55,822 nucleotides of DNA from an uncultured Clostridia bacterium (GCA_944376805.1 CALWDX010000050.1:1-55822), one strand, 5' to 3'. Positions 45,201 to 54,382 are shown, numbered from the stretch's first letter. The notes: a model not told the origin generated them from the letters alone. Made by a program: numbers and translations.

Positions 45201-46562
45201 CTTTTCGGAACAGGTTATGTATTTAAAGCTGGTACAATAGGTACACTTGCAGATAAAACTGCTTATGGTTATGTTAAAAAATATGCAGATGAAAGAAATA
45301 TGAAAATAAGTAGTGCAGAAATAAATAGGCTTGTACAGGGGTGTGTAGGTATAAAAAAAACAACAGGACAACACCCAGGAGGGCTTATGGTTGTACCAAA
45401 TACAAAAAGTATATATGACTTTTGCCCTGTACAACGACCAGCAGATGACCCTAATTCTAATGTTATAACTACACATTTTGATTATCATTCTATAAGTGGA
45501 CGTATATTAAAATTAGACTTGCTAGGACACGACGTACCAACTATTTTACGTATGTTAAAAGATTTTACAGGCTTTGACCCACTTAATACACCTATGGATG
45601 ATAAAGAAACAATGTCTTTATTTACTTCACCTAATGCTTTAGGAGTAACTGTTGAAGATATAGAGTGTGATACAGGTTCTTTAGGACTTCCAGAGTTTGG
45701 AACACCTTTTGTTATACAAATGCTTATGGATACAAAACCAAATAGTTTTTCTGACCTTGTTAAAATATCAGGACTTTCACACGGAACAGATGTATGGTTT
45801 AACAATGCACAAGAGTTAATAAAAAATAATATAGCAACTCTTAAAGAAGTTATACCAACAAGGGATGACATTATGGTTTATCTTATTTTAAAAGGTGTAG
45901 AAAATAAACTTGCATTTACTATAATGGAATCAGTAAGAAAAGGAAAAGGACTAACACCAGAGTTTGAACAAGCTATGATAGATAAAAATGTTCCAGATTG
46001 GTATATAGAATCTTGTAAAAGAATAAAATATATGTTCCCTAAAGGACACGCTGTAGCTTATGTTACAAATGCTTTTAGAATGGGATATTTTAAAATTAAT
46101 TATCCTTATGCATTTTATGCTAGTTTATTTTCTGTTAAAGTTGAAGATTTTGACTATGATTTAATGTGCTTTGGATTAGAAAAAGTGCAAGCAACTATTA
46201 AAGAAATACAAGCATTAGGAAAAGGAGCTACAACAAAAGAAAAAACAAAACTTGTTATTTTAGAACTAGTTAGGGAAATGTATAAAAGAGGGCTTAAATT
46301 TACTAAAATGGATTTATATAAATCAAAAGGATTTAAATTTGATGTTACAGATGAAGGACTTTTACCTCCACTTTGTACTGTTCAAGGTTTAGGTGAACAA
46401 GCTACACAAAATATTGTAGATGCAAGAGAAAATGGCGAATTTGATACAATAGAAAATTTAGTTGAAAGAACGAAAATAAGTAAGACAGTTGTGGAAATAT
46501 TAAAACAAAATGGAGTTTTAAAAGGTATACCAGATACTAACCAACTTAGTTTATTTACATAA
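42234..46562 (+). CDS. polC: DNA polymerase III PolC
   Basis: The replicative polymerase of low-GC Gram-positives, 1442 residues. It has an N-terminal domain and OB fold (to about 320), a PHP domain (ELHLHTQMSKMDAVTP near 340) split by an inserted DnaQ-like proofreading exonuclease (FDLETTGLNREHNK near 425, then HRAVDDAEAT), then the palm with its catalytic Asp in PDIDLNFSGEF. Before the palm are four zinc-type cysteines (CKNCKYSDF and CPVCNTML). I start at TTG (42234), eight bases after GGAG; an in-frame GTG nine bases upstream overlaps the Shine-Dalgarno. It ends the uppS-polC run. Confidence 0.97.
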   Translation: MEDKKFSNVFSKIKLSANVKTVLRNTIVNNININQHLALAEIYLESDKILNESCLKDFEEDIFDNFSFLKEVKIYLKYILNDLTLEQKIEKIWGNIITIIKEKSPICFPIFKDATFEIEENLLNINLYKKGAFIFKSKKIDNIIENIIKDRFNINIIVKFVDIDSGIDNKEQKNNELKELIAKALENTNTESTNEKNSENIQKEINKFRRVKKLSLKIKEEIDEDINTIKNSVNDGEVIVIKGEIFGIDITETKKGKYIVKVDITDMTDSVSFKFFTNPEDFKEDYSNIIKKGNFVIVKGEIRYDEYMKELILAPMEICLTSPPEPKMDNSEEKRVELHLHTQMSKMDAVTPIKDMIKRASEWGHKAIAITDHGVVQAFPDAMDMARKLGIKVLYGVEAYLVDDLSSVVQSSKNQNLLDEYVIFDLETTGLNREHNKIIEIGAVKVKNGQIIDRFSTFINPHEKLTKEISELTNITDDILIDAPEESEMLPKFFDFFGNSVLVAHNAKFDIGFIKKWAERNNKVIENTIVDTVGVSRTIFPDMTKHSLSVLTKKLDISLENHHRAVDDAEATSHIFIKFIEILQNKYNIQDLDGLNELARTNIDVKKLRPNHAIILVKNQKGLRNLYELISKSNLEYFFRDPRIPKSEFLKLREGLIIGTACENGEFYQAVLNNADEDEIEKLANFYDYFEIQPIGNNEFLIENEKVSNINSIEDLQNINKKIIEYGKKYNKLVVATCDVHFLNEEDAYFRKIIMASKGYKDADNQPSLYFRTTEEMLKEFYYLGKDLAYEVVVKNTNIIADMIEEVLPIPDGTFPPEIEGSDKELTDITMTKAKSIYGEELPKIVKDRLERELNSIIKNGFAVLYIIAQKIVWNSNDNGYIVGSRGSVGSSFAATMAGITEVNPLSPHYFCKNCKYSDFDSEEVLAYAGNSGWDLPDKQCPVCNTMLSKDGHDIPFETFLGFEGDKEPDIDLNFSGEFQAQAHQYTEELFGTGYVFKAGTIGTLADKTAYGYVKKYADERNMKISSAEINRLVQGCVGIKKTTGQHPGGLMVVPNTKSIYDFCPVQRPADDPNSNVITTHFDYHSISGRILKLDLLGHDVPTILRMLKDFTGFDPLNTPMDDKETMSLFTSPNALGVTVEDIECDTGSLGLPEFGTPFVIQMLMDTKPNSFSDLVKISGLSHGTDVWFNNAQELIKNNIATLKEVIPTRDDIMVYLILKGVENKLAFTIMESVRKGKGLTPEFEQAMIDKNVPDWYIESCKRIKYMFPKGHAVAYVTNAFRMGYFKINYPYAFYASLFSVKVEDFDYDLMCFGLEKVQATIKEIQALGKGATTKEKTKLVILELVREMYKRGLKFTKMDLYKSKGFKFDVTDEGLLPPLCTVQGLGEQATQNIVDARENGEFDTIENLVERTKISKTVVEILKQNGVLKGIPDTNQLSLFT

Positions 46563-46592
46563 AAAATACCAGCTTTTAAGCTGGTATTTTTT
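46561..46592. terminator. Bidirectional terminator between polC and rpoD
   Basis: AAAAAATACCAGCTT (46561-46575) pairs perfectly with AAGCTGGTATTTTTT (46578-46592). T runs on both strands serve the convergent polC and rpoD ends. Confidence 0.88.
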
Positions 46593-46603
46593 ATTATTAT
46601 TAA

Positions 46604-47746
46604 TTATTCTAAATAATCTCTAAGTTTTTTACTTCTACTAGGATGTCTTAATTTTCTTAATGCTTTTGCTTCTATTTGTCTTATTCTTTCTCTAGTAACA
46701 TTAAATTCTTTACCAACTTCTTCAAGTGTTCTAGCTCTACCATCATCTAAGCCAAATCTTAAACGTAAAACTTTTTCTTCACGGTCTGTAAGGGTGTCTA
46801 AAACTTCGATAAGTTGCTCTTTTAATAAAGTAAATGCAGCAGCATCAGAAGGAGCAGGAACATCTTCATCTGGTATAAAATCACCAAGGTGACTATCTTC
46901 TTCTTCACCAATAGGAGTTTCTAAAGAAACAGGTTCTTGGGCAATTTTTCTAATTTCTCTAACTTTTTCAATAGGCATTTCCATTTCTTTTGCAAGTTCT
47001 TCATCAGAAGGTTCTCTGCCAAGTTCTTGTAAAAGTTGTCTTGAAACACGAATAAGTTTATTAATAGTTTCTACCATATGAACAGGTATTCTAATAGTTC
47101 TAGCTTGGTCAGCAATAGCTCTTGTTATAGCTTGTCTAATCCACCAAGTAGCATAAGTACTAAATTTAAACCCTTTTCTATAGTCAAACTTTTCAACAGC
47201 TTTTATAAGACCCAAATTACCTTCTTGAATAAGGTCTAAAAATAGCATACCTCTACCAACATATCTTTTAGCAATACTAACAACTAATCTAAGATTTGCC
47301 TCTGCTAGACGTTTTTTGGCGATTTCATCACCTTCGGCCATTTTTCTTGCAAGTTCCATTTCTTCATCAGCACTAAGAAGGTCAACTTTACCAATTTCTT
47401 TAAGATACATTCTAACATGGTCATCAATATTTATACTTGCATCAATAATATTTAAGTCAAGTTCTTTTTCAAAGTTTTCAATACCTTCTAATGATTCAAT
47501 TGATTCTAAATCTTCTAAACCATCTAGCATATCATCTTTATTGTCTTCCATTAAAGTTATATCAATAACTTCAATATTTTGAGACTCTAAATATTCATAA
47601 ATTTTATCTAAATGTTCAGGTTCTAAATCAATATCAGATAAAATTTTCATCATATCTTTATATTTTATAATACCTTTTTTCTTTTTACCTAAAGAAACAA
47701 GTTCTTTAATTTTACTAGCAAATAAAGCTTCATCTAATGTTTTCAA
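46604..47746 (-). CDS. rpoD: Housekeeping sigma factor RpoD (SigA)
   Basis: The 380-residue primary sigma factor. Region 1.1 is at the N-terminus, followed by an acidic stretch (near 60-95). The 1.2-2.4 block has [15 protein letters not shown], then [18 protein letters not shown] and [17 protein letters not shown] for -10 melting and recognition. Regions 3 and 4 follow, with the -35 helix [21 protein letters not shown] at the C-terminus. The start appears to be TTG (47746) behind GGAAG. It lies 28 bp after dnaG in the conserved dgt-dnaG-rpoD order. The -10 and -35 boxes noted in this window fit its expected specificity. Confidence 0.97.
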   Translation of the reverse strand: MKTLDEALFASKIKELVSLGKKKKGIIKYKDMMKILSDIDLEPEHLDKIYEYLESQNIEVIDITLMEDNKDDMLDGLEDLESIESLEGIENFEKELDLNIIDASINIDDHVRMYLKEIGKVDLLSADEEMELARKMAEGDEIAKKRLAEANLRLVVSIAKRYVGRGMLFLDLIQEGNLGLIKAVEKFDYRKGFKFSTYATWWIRQAITRAIADQARTIRIPVHMVETINKLIRVSRQLLQELGREPSDEELAKEMEMPIEKVREIRKIAQEPVSLETPIGEEEDSHLGDFIPDEDVPAPSDAAAFTLLKEQLIEVLDTLTDREEKVLRLRFGLDDGRARTLEEVGKEFNVTRERIRQIEAKALRKLRHPSRSKKLRDYLE

Positions 47747-47774
47747 TTTGTTTACTTCCTTTCAAAATTAAAAA

Positions 47775-49520
47775 TTAAAAATTAATATATAATTTATCAA
47801 ATAATTTTTTTTCTTTTAGTACATTTTGTACTTCATCTATGTTAGTATTTTCTAAAATAACTTTATCAAAATATGCTTTTTTTATTATTTTAATTTGGTC
47901 ATTTATAATTTTTTCAAGTTTATCACTATTAGAAAAATCTATTTTCAACATAAAAACTTTAGAGATTAATTTTTGTTCTTCTATATCTTCAAATTTTAAA
48001 ATAATTTCAGCAGGATATATAGGTTCATTATTTTCATTCAACTGAAAAATTAAATTAGCAAGTTTAATATATATAGGATTTAAAAAATTAGTAGGTTTAA
48101 TATATTTTTTTAATATATTATATATTCTAATATTTGTAGCTAATATATATAATATACTTTGTTGTGCTTCATCTATTTTATTGTTAATTTTATTTTGTTT
48201 AGGTTTTATTTTTGAAATTAAATGTGTATTGCTAGATAAAAGCAAATTAACTTCATCTATTATAGCATTTTTAGATATATTTGTTATTTTACTAGCTTCT
48301 TCAATAAAAACATCTCTTTCTACAGGACTAGAAAGACTAGCTAAAATTTTGGAAATTTCTTTTGTAAATTCAACTTTTTGAATAGGGTCATTTAGGTTAT
48401 ATTCTTTCTTTTTTTGTATAATTTGAAATGATATGTAACTTTTTGCATTATTTAAAAATTGTAAAAAGCTTTTAGCACCAAATTTAGAAATATATTCATC
48501 AGGGTCTTTAGCATTTTCTACTTGTGCAACTCTAACATAAATACCATTTTCTACTAATATAGGTATAGCTCTTAATGTAGCTTTAACACCTGCGTCATCA
48601 CTATCAAAAAGTAATATAACTTTATTAGCATATTTTTTTAATAGTCTAATATGATTTTCATTAAAAGCAGTACCTAAAGAAGCAACTACATTAGTTATGC
48701 CTACTTGACAAAGTGCTATAACATCCATATATCCTTCAACTAATATTAATTCTTTATTTTTATTATTTTTAGCTATATTTATACTATATAAATTATAGCT
48801 TTTATTAAATATAGGAGTATCAGGAGAGTTTAAATATTTAGCAGTATTTTTATTATTTGTTAAATCCCTACCACCAAAACCTATAACTCTACCTTGAATA
48901 TCAATTATAGGGAACATAAGTCTACCAAAAAATCTATCAAAAAATTGATTATTTTTATTTTTTACAACAAGACCACTTTCTAAAATTATATTATCATCAT
49001 AATTATTTTCTTTTAAAAAGGTGTAAATATCATCTTTTTTAAAAAGAGAATAACCAAGACCAAATTTTATTCTTGTATTTTTATTTATACCACGTTTATT
49101 TAAATATTCATTAGCTATTTTAGCTTGTGGATTTGATAAATTTTCATAAAATTTTTTAGCAACTATTTTGTGTATAGTATATAAAGTTTGCTTTTTATCA
49201 TATAAAGTGTTGTCAAAAGTACTTGTTAACTCTGGTAAAGTATAGTTAATTCTATTAGCAAGATAATTTAAAGCATCTAAAAAGTCATAATTTTCTATAT
49301 CCATAATAAAATTATATACTGTTCCAGATGCTCCACAACCAAAACAATGATAAAGCTGTTTATCAGGGCTAACAGAAAAAGATGGTGTACTCTCTTTGTG
49401 AAAAGGGCATAAACCTACATAAGAATTTCCTCTTTGTTTTAATGGGGTATAAGAGTTTATAACTTCTACAATGTCATTACCAAATCTAACATCTTCTATA
49501 ATATCATCAGAATATCTCAT
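47775..49520 (-). CDS. dnaG: DNA primase DnaG
   Basis: A 581-residue primase that makes RNA primers at the fork. The zinc ribbon is CPFHKE...CFGCGASG (C-x2-H...C-x2-C, near residues 35-62), then the TOPRIM core with the acidic EGYMDVIALCQ and FDSDDAGVKA (near 260-310). A DnaB-binding C-terminal domain is present but diverged. I start at the ATG at 49520 (MRYSDDIIEDV), the family's usual N-terminus; it is 12 bases from GGAG, rather long. An upstream in-frame ATG at 49538 has no Shine-Dalgarno. Confidence 0.95.
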   Translation of the reverse strand: MRYSDDIIEDVRFGNDIVEVINSYTPLKQRGNSYVGLCPFHKESTPSFSVSPDKQLYHCFGCGASGTVYNFIMDIENYDFLDALNYLANRINYTLPELTSTFDNTLYDKKQTLYTIHKIVAKKFYENLSNPQAKIANEYLNKRGINKNTRIKFGLGYSLFKKDDIYTFLKENNYDDNIILESGLVVKNKNNQFFDRFFGRLMFPIIDIQGRVIGFGGRDLTNNKNTAKYLNSPDTPIFNKSYNLYSINIAKNNKNKELILVEGYMDVIALCQVGITNVVASLGTAFNENHIRLLKKYANKVILLFDSDDAGVKATLRAIPILVENGIYVRVAQVENAKDPDEYISKFGAKSFLQFLNNAKSYISFQIIQKKKEYNLNDPIQKVEFTKEISKILASLSSPVERDVFIEEASKITNISKNAIIDEVNLLLSSNTHLISKIKPKQNKINNKIDEAQQSILYILATNIRIYNILKKYIKPTNFLNPIYIKLANLIFQLNENNEPIYPAEIILKFEDIEEQKLISKVFMLKIDFSNSDKLEKIINDQIKIIKKAYFDKVILENTNIDEVQNVLKEKKLFDKLYINF

Positions 49521-49594
49521 AAAATATACTGTCTCCATTTATTTTTTGTAATAACATATTTTATATTCTTTATATAACTTATTCGACAATGTTT

Positions 49595-50587
49595 TTAAAA
49601 ATCCTTTTTAATATTGTTGTAAGTTTTAATAGCATATCTGTCAGTCATACCAGCTATATAATCACATATAGCACGTTCTTTACTTTCACCTAATTTACAT
49701 ATATTTGTAAATTCTTCAGGTACTTTTTCAAAATGTTTAAAATAATATTCATATAGTTCATTTAACATAAATTTATAATTTTTTCTTTCTTCAGATAATA
49801 CTTCTGTTGTATAAACATTGTCAAATAAAAATTTTCTAAGCTTATACATACAAGCTTTAATTTCTTTAGTCATAATAATATTATCTTTATTATAACTATT
49901 TTTTATTATATCTTTAATTAAAAAATTAATAATTTCTTTAGGTGATTTACCTAAAATATCAAGATATTCTTTAGGTAAATCACTATATTTTAATATACCA
50001 GCTCTTATAGCATCATCTATATCATGATTTATATATGCTATTTTATCAGATATTTGGACTATTTTTCCTTCAAGTGTAGAGGGCTTGCCTTTACCACGGT
50101 GATTTAATATTCCATCTAAAACTTCTTTTGTTAAATTAAGCCCTAAACCATTTTTTTCTATTTTTTCAACTATTCTTACACTTTGTTTATTGTGTTCAAA
50201 ACCTTCTTCTAATATTTCATTTAAAACATCTTCTCCAAGATGTCCAAAAGGAGTATGACCTAAATCATGTCCTAATGCTATTGCTTCTGTTAAATCTTTA
50301 TTTAAAAATAATGCACTTGCAATAGTTCTAGCTATTTGAGCTACTTCTAATGTATGGGTCATTCTTGTTCTAAAATGGTCACCTTCTGGAGAAATAAAAA
50401 CTTGTGTTTTATGCATAAGTCTTCTAAATGCCTTACTATGTATTATACGGTCTCTATCACGTTGAAAACAAGTTCTAATATTACATTCTTCTTCATATTT
50501 AGCACGACCTAAACTATTTATACTTTTTACTGCAAATTCACTTAAAATTTCATTTTCTATAGCTTCTTTTTTTAATCTAATATTCAT
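49595..50587 (-). CDS. dgt: dGTPase-like HD-domain triphosphohydrolase
   Basis: The 330-residue HD-superfamily protein has the dGTPase pattern: DRIIHSKAFRRLMHKTQVF, then HFRTRMTHTLEVAQIART and the HD pair ALGHDLGHTPFGHLGE. Dgt enzymes hydrolyse dGTP (or other dNTPs, often allosterically) to the nucleoside and triphosphate. In Clostridia this gene stands before dnaG as here, which suggests a link between dNTP pools and replication. The ATG follows AGGAGGTG. Confidence 0.93.
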   Translation of the reverse strand: MNIRLKKEAIENEILSEFAVKSINSLGRAKYEEECNIRTCFQRDRDRIIHSKAFRRLMHKTQVFISPEGDHFRTRMTHTLEVAQIARTIASALFLNKDLTEAIALGHDLGHTPFGHLGEDVLNEILEEGFEHNKQSVRIVEKIEKNGLGLNLTKEVLDGILNHRGKGKPSTLEGKIVQISDKIAYINHDIDDAIRAGILKYSDLPKEYLDILGKSPKEIINFLIKDIIKNSYNKDNIIMTKEIKACMYKLRKFLFDNVYTTEVLSEERKNYKFMLNELYEYYFKHFEKVPEEFTNICKLGESKERAICDYIAGMTDRYAIKTYNNIKKDF

Positions 50588-50649
50588 AAAACACCTCCTA
50601 AATAAATTTCTATATTATTTTTATTTTACATATACATACAAAATTCCTT

Positions 50650-51216
50650 TTAATTTGACAAATGTTCTATCAAAATTTTAAAACCTATAAAAATAAGTAT
50701 TAAACCACCAATTCTTTCAGCATTTTTAGATAGTAAATTTCCGATTTTCTTTCCTATTATTACACCTAAAAAAGAAAATATAAAAGCAACAATACCTATT
50801 ATTAAAGAAGAATTAAAAATATTAACTTTTATAACAGAAAAGCTAACACCAACAGCTAAAGCATCTATACTAGTAGCAATAGCTAAAATAGTTAAATTTT
50901 TTATAGCTAAAATATTTTTATTATCATACATATTATTTTCTTCATTTTTAAATGTTTCAAATATCATTTTTAAACCAATAGTAGTTAATAGTATAAATGC
51001 TATCCAATGGTCAAATTTTAAGATTTTATCACCTAAAAGATTAGTTAAATAATAACCAATTATAGGCATAATAAATTGAAAACCTCCAAAAAATATACCA
51101 AATTTTACAGCATATTTTATTTTTATATTTTCAAGCATTAAGCCATTAGATATAGAAACAGCAAATGCATCCATAGATAAACTTATAGCTATGAAAAATA
51201 TTTCTAGTATACTCAT
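50650..51216 (-). CDS. mntP: Manganese efflux pump MntP
   Basis: A 188-residue membrane protein of the MntP (DUF204) family with six hydrophobic segments and the two acidic-helix repeats LSMDAFAVSISNGL (residues about 13-26) and ATSIDALAVGVSFS (about 114-127). It exports Mn2+. Many mntP genes are controlled by a yybP-ykoY riboswitch, but the 133 bp upstream of this one (51217-51349) show no such element. The ATG follows AAAGGG. It starts divergently from the DnaD-like gene. Confidence 0.92.
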   Translation of the reverse strand: MSILEIFFIAISLSMDAFAVSISNGLMLENIKIKYAVKFGIFFGGFQFIMPIIGYYLTNLLGDKILKFDHWIAFILLTTIGLKMIFETFKNEENNMYDNKNILAIKNLTILAIATSIDALAVGVSFSVIKVNIFNSSLIIGIVAFIFSFLGVIIGKKIGNLLSKNAERIGGLILIFIGFKILIEHLSN

Positions 51217-51349
51217 ATAAATTTCCCTTTCTTTTGTTTACTTATTTATTAAATTTATCTAATTATATATTATTTATTCATAAAATTATTGAAAACTATT
51301 TTTATAGGTGTTATTATATTTATTATTACTATTTTAGAGAGGTACATTT

Positions 51350-52378
51350 ATGAATAATTATTTTTCTTTTATACCTTTGTATAATTCTTTTATAGAGAAG
51401 TATATGACAAAGTCAAACCCTAGTTTTGTTATAATATATATATATTTATTAAAAAAATCTATAAATAAAGAAGATATATATTTAGAACAAATAGCTAGTA
51501 AATTAAATATTTTAGCATCAGATATAATTAAAGCTTTAGAATATTGGAAGGCTGAGAAAATTATATCATATAGTCAAGTAGAAAATAAAGTAGAAATTTC
51601 ATTTTTTAATGTTGAAGAAAGTAAAATTAAAGAAAATATTAGTGAAAAGCAAGATTTTAATGTTGAAAAAAAAGGTTATACAGATAAAGAAATAACTATA
51701 TATAGTCAACAAGAAGAAATACAACGTTTATTTAGATTGGCAGAAAAAAAATTAGCTAAAACTTTAACATATAGGGATAGGGAAATATTAATAACATTAT
51801 ATGAACATTATGGAATGTCGTTAGAAATAATAGCAGTATTATTTACATATTGCATTGAAAATGGCAAAAATAATTTAAACTATATTGAAAAAGTAGCAAT
51901 AGATTGGGCTGAAAATAATATTGATACTTTGGAAAAAGTAGAAGCATATAGAAATATGTATAATAATGATTTTAAAAAAATAATGCGATTTTTTGGAATT
52001 ATTGGTACAACGCCAATAAAAGAACAAGAAGATTATATGAAAACTTGGCTTTTAAAATATAAAATGCCCCTAAATGTTATAGAAGAAGCTTGTACTATAA
52101 CAATTATGAAACTAGGAAAGCCAAGTTTTAAATATGCACATTCTATATTAGAAAGTTGGTATAATAAAGGTGTAAAATCTTTAGATGACGCAAAAAAAAT
52201 ACAACAAGATTATAATAATGAAATAAAATTAAAAGAAGAAGAAAAGAGAAAAGAACAAAAATTAAAAAATAAATCTCATACTTATTATGGAACAAATAAA
52301 TTTGTTAATTTTAAGCAAGAACCATTTGATTATGAAATGCTTAGAAAAATAGAATTAAAAGATTTAAAAGGGGAATAA
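51350..52378 (+). CDS. DnaD-like replication initiation protein
   Basis: A 342-residue protein with an N-terminal winged-helix-like region (residues about 1-100) and two copies of the DnaB_2/DnaD C-terminal domain (about 125-200, with TYRDREILITLYEHYG, and about 205-275, with MPLNVIEEACTI). It ends in a basic coiled-coil tail (LKEEEKRKEQKLKNK). In Firmicutes such proteins help load the replicative helicase. The next gene, 6 bp on, is the DnaI-like ATPase, its expected partner. The ATG follows GAGAGG. Confidence 0.88.
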   Translation: MNNYFSFIPLYNSFIEKYMTKSNPSFVIIYIYLLKKSINKEDIYLEQIASKLNILASDIIKALEYWKAEKIISYSQVENKVEISFFNVEESKIKENISEKQDFNVEKKGYTDKEITIYSQQEEIQRLFRLAEKKLAKTLTYRDREILITLYEHYGMSLEIIAVLFTYCIENGKNNLNYIEKVAIDWAENNIDTLEKVEAYRNMYNNDFKKIMRFFGIIGTTPIKEQEDYMKTWLLKYKMPLNVIEEACTITIMKLGKPSFKYAHSILESWYNKGVKSLDDAKKIQQDYNNEIKLKEEEKRKEQKLKNKSHTYYGTNKFVNFKQEPFDYEMLRKIELKDLKGE

Positions 52379-52384
52379 ATAATA

Positions 52385-53386
52385 ATGGTTAGTAAAAATA
52401 TATATAAAGAAGTTTTAGAAGAATATGAAATATTATCAATTAATGCAAAGAAAAGGTTTAATGAAAGAAGAGAATTATGCTATAAAAAATGTCCCAGAAT
52501 AAAAGAAATAGAAGATGAACTTAATATGACAAGTGTAAAAATAGCAAAGGCTGTTATAAAAGCTAATAAGTTAGAAAAAGAAAAATATTTAGAAGAAATA
52601 AAAAATATAAATGAAAAACTAAAAGCCGAAAAAAGAAAATTAATGCGAGAAAATGGATTTACAGATAGTTTTTTTGAAGATATTTATATATGTAAAAAAT
52701 GTAAAGATACTGGTTTTATAGATAATAAAGAATGTAATTGTTTTAAACAAAAGTTAATAAATAAAGCATATGATATGTCTAATATAGCTGAAATAATAAA
52801 AGTAGAAAATTTTGATAGTTTTTCATTAGATTATTATTCAAAAGAAAAAAAAGAAGGTGAAGAAATGTCACCTTTTGAAAATATGGGACTTATTCTAAAA
52901 AAATGTACTAATTTTATAGAGGAATTTGATGAGAAATTTACAAATTTAGTTTTTTATGGTAATACAGGATTAGGAAAAACTTTTTTATGTAGAAGTATAG
53001 CTAAAGACCTTTTAGATAAGGGTAAAATAGTTTTATATATTACATCTGGAAATCTTTTTGAAATGTTTGAAAAACAACAATTTGATAAAGATAATAAAGA
53101 TGTAGATGAAAATATTTTAAATCTTACAAAAGAGGCAGATTTATTAATAATAGATGATTTAGGAACAGAATTTATAACTAGTTTTAGTAATACTGAACTT
53201 TTTGAAATAATAAATAGTAGAATTTTATCAAGAAAGCCAACATTAATATCTACAAATTTATCACCTGAAGAATTAACAGCAAATTATTCAAGAAGAATAG
53301 TTTCTCGTTTATATGGTGATTATCAAATGGTAAAATTTTATGGAAATGATATAAGGGTATTAAAAAAATTAAAAGATAAGGTATAA
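52385..53386 (+). CDS. DnaI/DnaC-like helicase loader ATPase
   Basis: A 333-residue protein with a helical N-terminal domain and a zinc-binding cluster (CKKCKDTGF then CNCF, near residues 102-118), as in DnaI. A RecA-like AAA+ domain follows, with Walker A GNTGLGKTF (near 197), Walker B LLIIDDLGTE (near 257) and the sensor or arginine-finger region NYSRRIVSRLYG. It would load the hexameric helicase onto DNA with the upstream DnaD-like protein. The start ATG has only a weak Shine-Dalgarno (GGGGAATAA), consistent with coupling to its neighbour. Confidence 0.9.
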   Translation: MVSKNIYKEVLEEYEILSINAKKRFNERRELCYKKCPRIKEIEDELNMTSVKIAKAVIKANKLEKEKYLEEIKNINEKLKAEKRKLMRENGFTDSFFEDIYICKKCKDTGFIDNKECNCFKQKLINKAYDMSNIAEIIKVENFDSFSLDYYSKEKKEGEEMSPFENMGLILKKCTNFIEEFDEKFTNLVFYGNTGLGKTFLCRSIAKDLLDKGKIVLYITSGNLFEMFEKQQFDKDNKDVDENILNLTKEADLLIIDDLGTEFITSFSNTELFEIINSRILSRKPTLISTNLSPEELTANYSRRIVSRLYGDYQMVKFYGNDIRVLKKLKDKV

Positions 53387-53443
53387 ATTTTTATTAAAAA
53401 TATAATTATATAGTTAAATAAATTTATTTTTTAAGGAGAAAAA

Positions 53444-54109
53444 ATGGGAAAATTAATATATATATGTCTTGCTCCTATTGTTATAATATTATTAACTATA
53501 TATGTTAAAGATAAATATGAAAAAGAACCTGTAAAACTTGCATTAACAGGAACTTTATATGGAATATTAATTTCAATACCTATAACATTTACAGAAAAAT
53601 ACATTACTAGTTTAGCACCACCTACAAACTCTATATATTATCCATTTTTTATATCATTTGTAGTAGCATCATTTGTAGAAGAAACATACAAATATATTAT
53701 ATTAGTATTTTTAGTATATAGAAATAATAATTATAATGAGCCTTTTGATGGCATTTTATATGCAGTTTATATATCCCTTGGATTTGCTACAATAGAAAAT
53801 ATATTATATGTATTTAATCCAATAATGGGTGGTTTATATACTGCTATAGCAAGAGCTATTTTTTCTATACCAGCTCACGCTATATTTGGTGTATATATGG
53901 GGTACTATTTATCAAAACAAAAGTTTTTAAACTATAAAACAAAAATTTTTTCATTAATAATACCTATATTTATACATGGTATATACGATTTATTGTTATT
54001 TACAAATATTAAATATAGTAATATATTTTTTATAATATTTTTTATTTATATAGTATTAGTAAGCCTTAAAAGAGTTAATTATTATATAAAAATTTCACCT
54101 TTTAAGTAA
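53444..54109 (+). CDS. prsW: PrsW-family intramembrane protease
   Basis: A 221-residue membrane protein with about seven hydrophobic segments. The PrsW motifs are present: FVEETYKYIIL (Glu pair, near residue 78), then ATIENILYVF, PAHAIFGVYMGYY (near 145) and HGIYDLLLF (near 177). PrsW cleaves anti-sigma factor RsiW in B. subtilis; homologues serve other regulated proteolysis. No anti-sigma gene lies near. The ATG follows AAGGAG. A promoter and short RNA follow it. Confidence 0.9.
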   Translation: MGKLIYICLAPIVIILLTIYVKDKYEKEPVKLALTGTLYGILISIPITFTEKYITSLAPPTNSIYYPFFISFVVASFVEETYKYIILVFLVYRNNNYNEPFDGILYAVYISLGFATIENILYVFNPIMGGLYTAIARAIFSIPAHAIFGVYMGYYLSKQKFLNYKTKIFSLIIPIFIHGIYDLLLFTNIKYSNIFFIIFFIYIVLVSLKRVNYYIKISPFK

Positions 54110-54147
54110 TTTATTATAAAAAATATTGAAAAAATATAAAGTTTTTA

Positions 54148-54176
54148 TTGAAAAATTATTATAAAAGGAGTATACT
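54148..54176 (+). promoter_or_regulatory. Promoter of the intergenic RNA
   Basis: TTGAAA (54148-54153) and TATACT (54171-54176) are separated by 17 bp. The AAAGGAG seen here falls in the spacer and so is not a Shine-Dalgarno. Confidence 0.6.
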
Positions 54177-54182
54177 CTTATT

Positions 54183-54251
54183 AAGAGCTTAAAGGTTCTT
54201 TAACTAATTTTTTGCTAGATATAAATTGGCATAGAACCATATTAATTTTTT
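54183..54251 (+). ncRNA. Candidate small RNA between prsW and the Nudix gene
   Basis: From a predicted start near 54183 runs about 70 nt with no credible ORF. It holds a two-part hairpin: GGTTCT (54194-54199) with AGAACC (54233-54238), a 4x3 internal loop, then CTAATTT (54204-54210) with AAATTGG (54223-54229) and a 12-nt loop. A six-T tract at 54246-54251 may end it, though seven bases separate stem and T run, so termination is uncertain. Because a separate promoter for the next gene lies at 54289, this can be a short stand-alone RNA. It could instead be the first part of a long Nudix leader. Confidence 0.45.
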
Positions 54252-54288
54252 ATAATAAAATTATTATTTATTAATAGTTATATTATAA

Positions 54289-54317
54289 TTGCCTTTATTA
54301 ATAATATTTTATATAAA
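54289..54317 (+). promoter_or_regulatory. Promoter for the Nudix gene
   Basis: TTGCCT (54289-54294) and TATAAA (54312-54317) with a 17-bp spacer lie about 65 bp before the GTG start. Confidence 0.6.
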
Positions 54318-54382
54318 CAAAAATATTTATATAAAATTAATTAGCTTATGCTACCAATGCTATAACATCGGAGGAATTAATT

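Noticed and set aside
51217..51349. yybP-ykoY Mn2+ riboswitch upstream of mntP
   Set aside because: The 133 bp between mntP and the DnaD-like gene are plain AT-rich DNA without the paired stems or conserved loops of that class.
54161..54180. AAAGGAG before 54171 as a ribosome-binding site for a small peptide
   Set aside because: No start codon follows at a sensible distance, and the bases lie in the 17-bp spacer of a good promoter.
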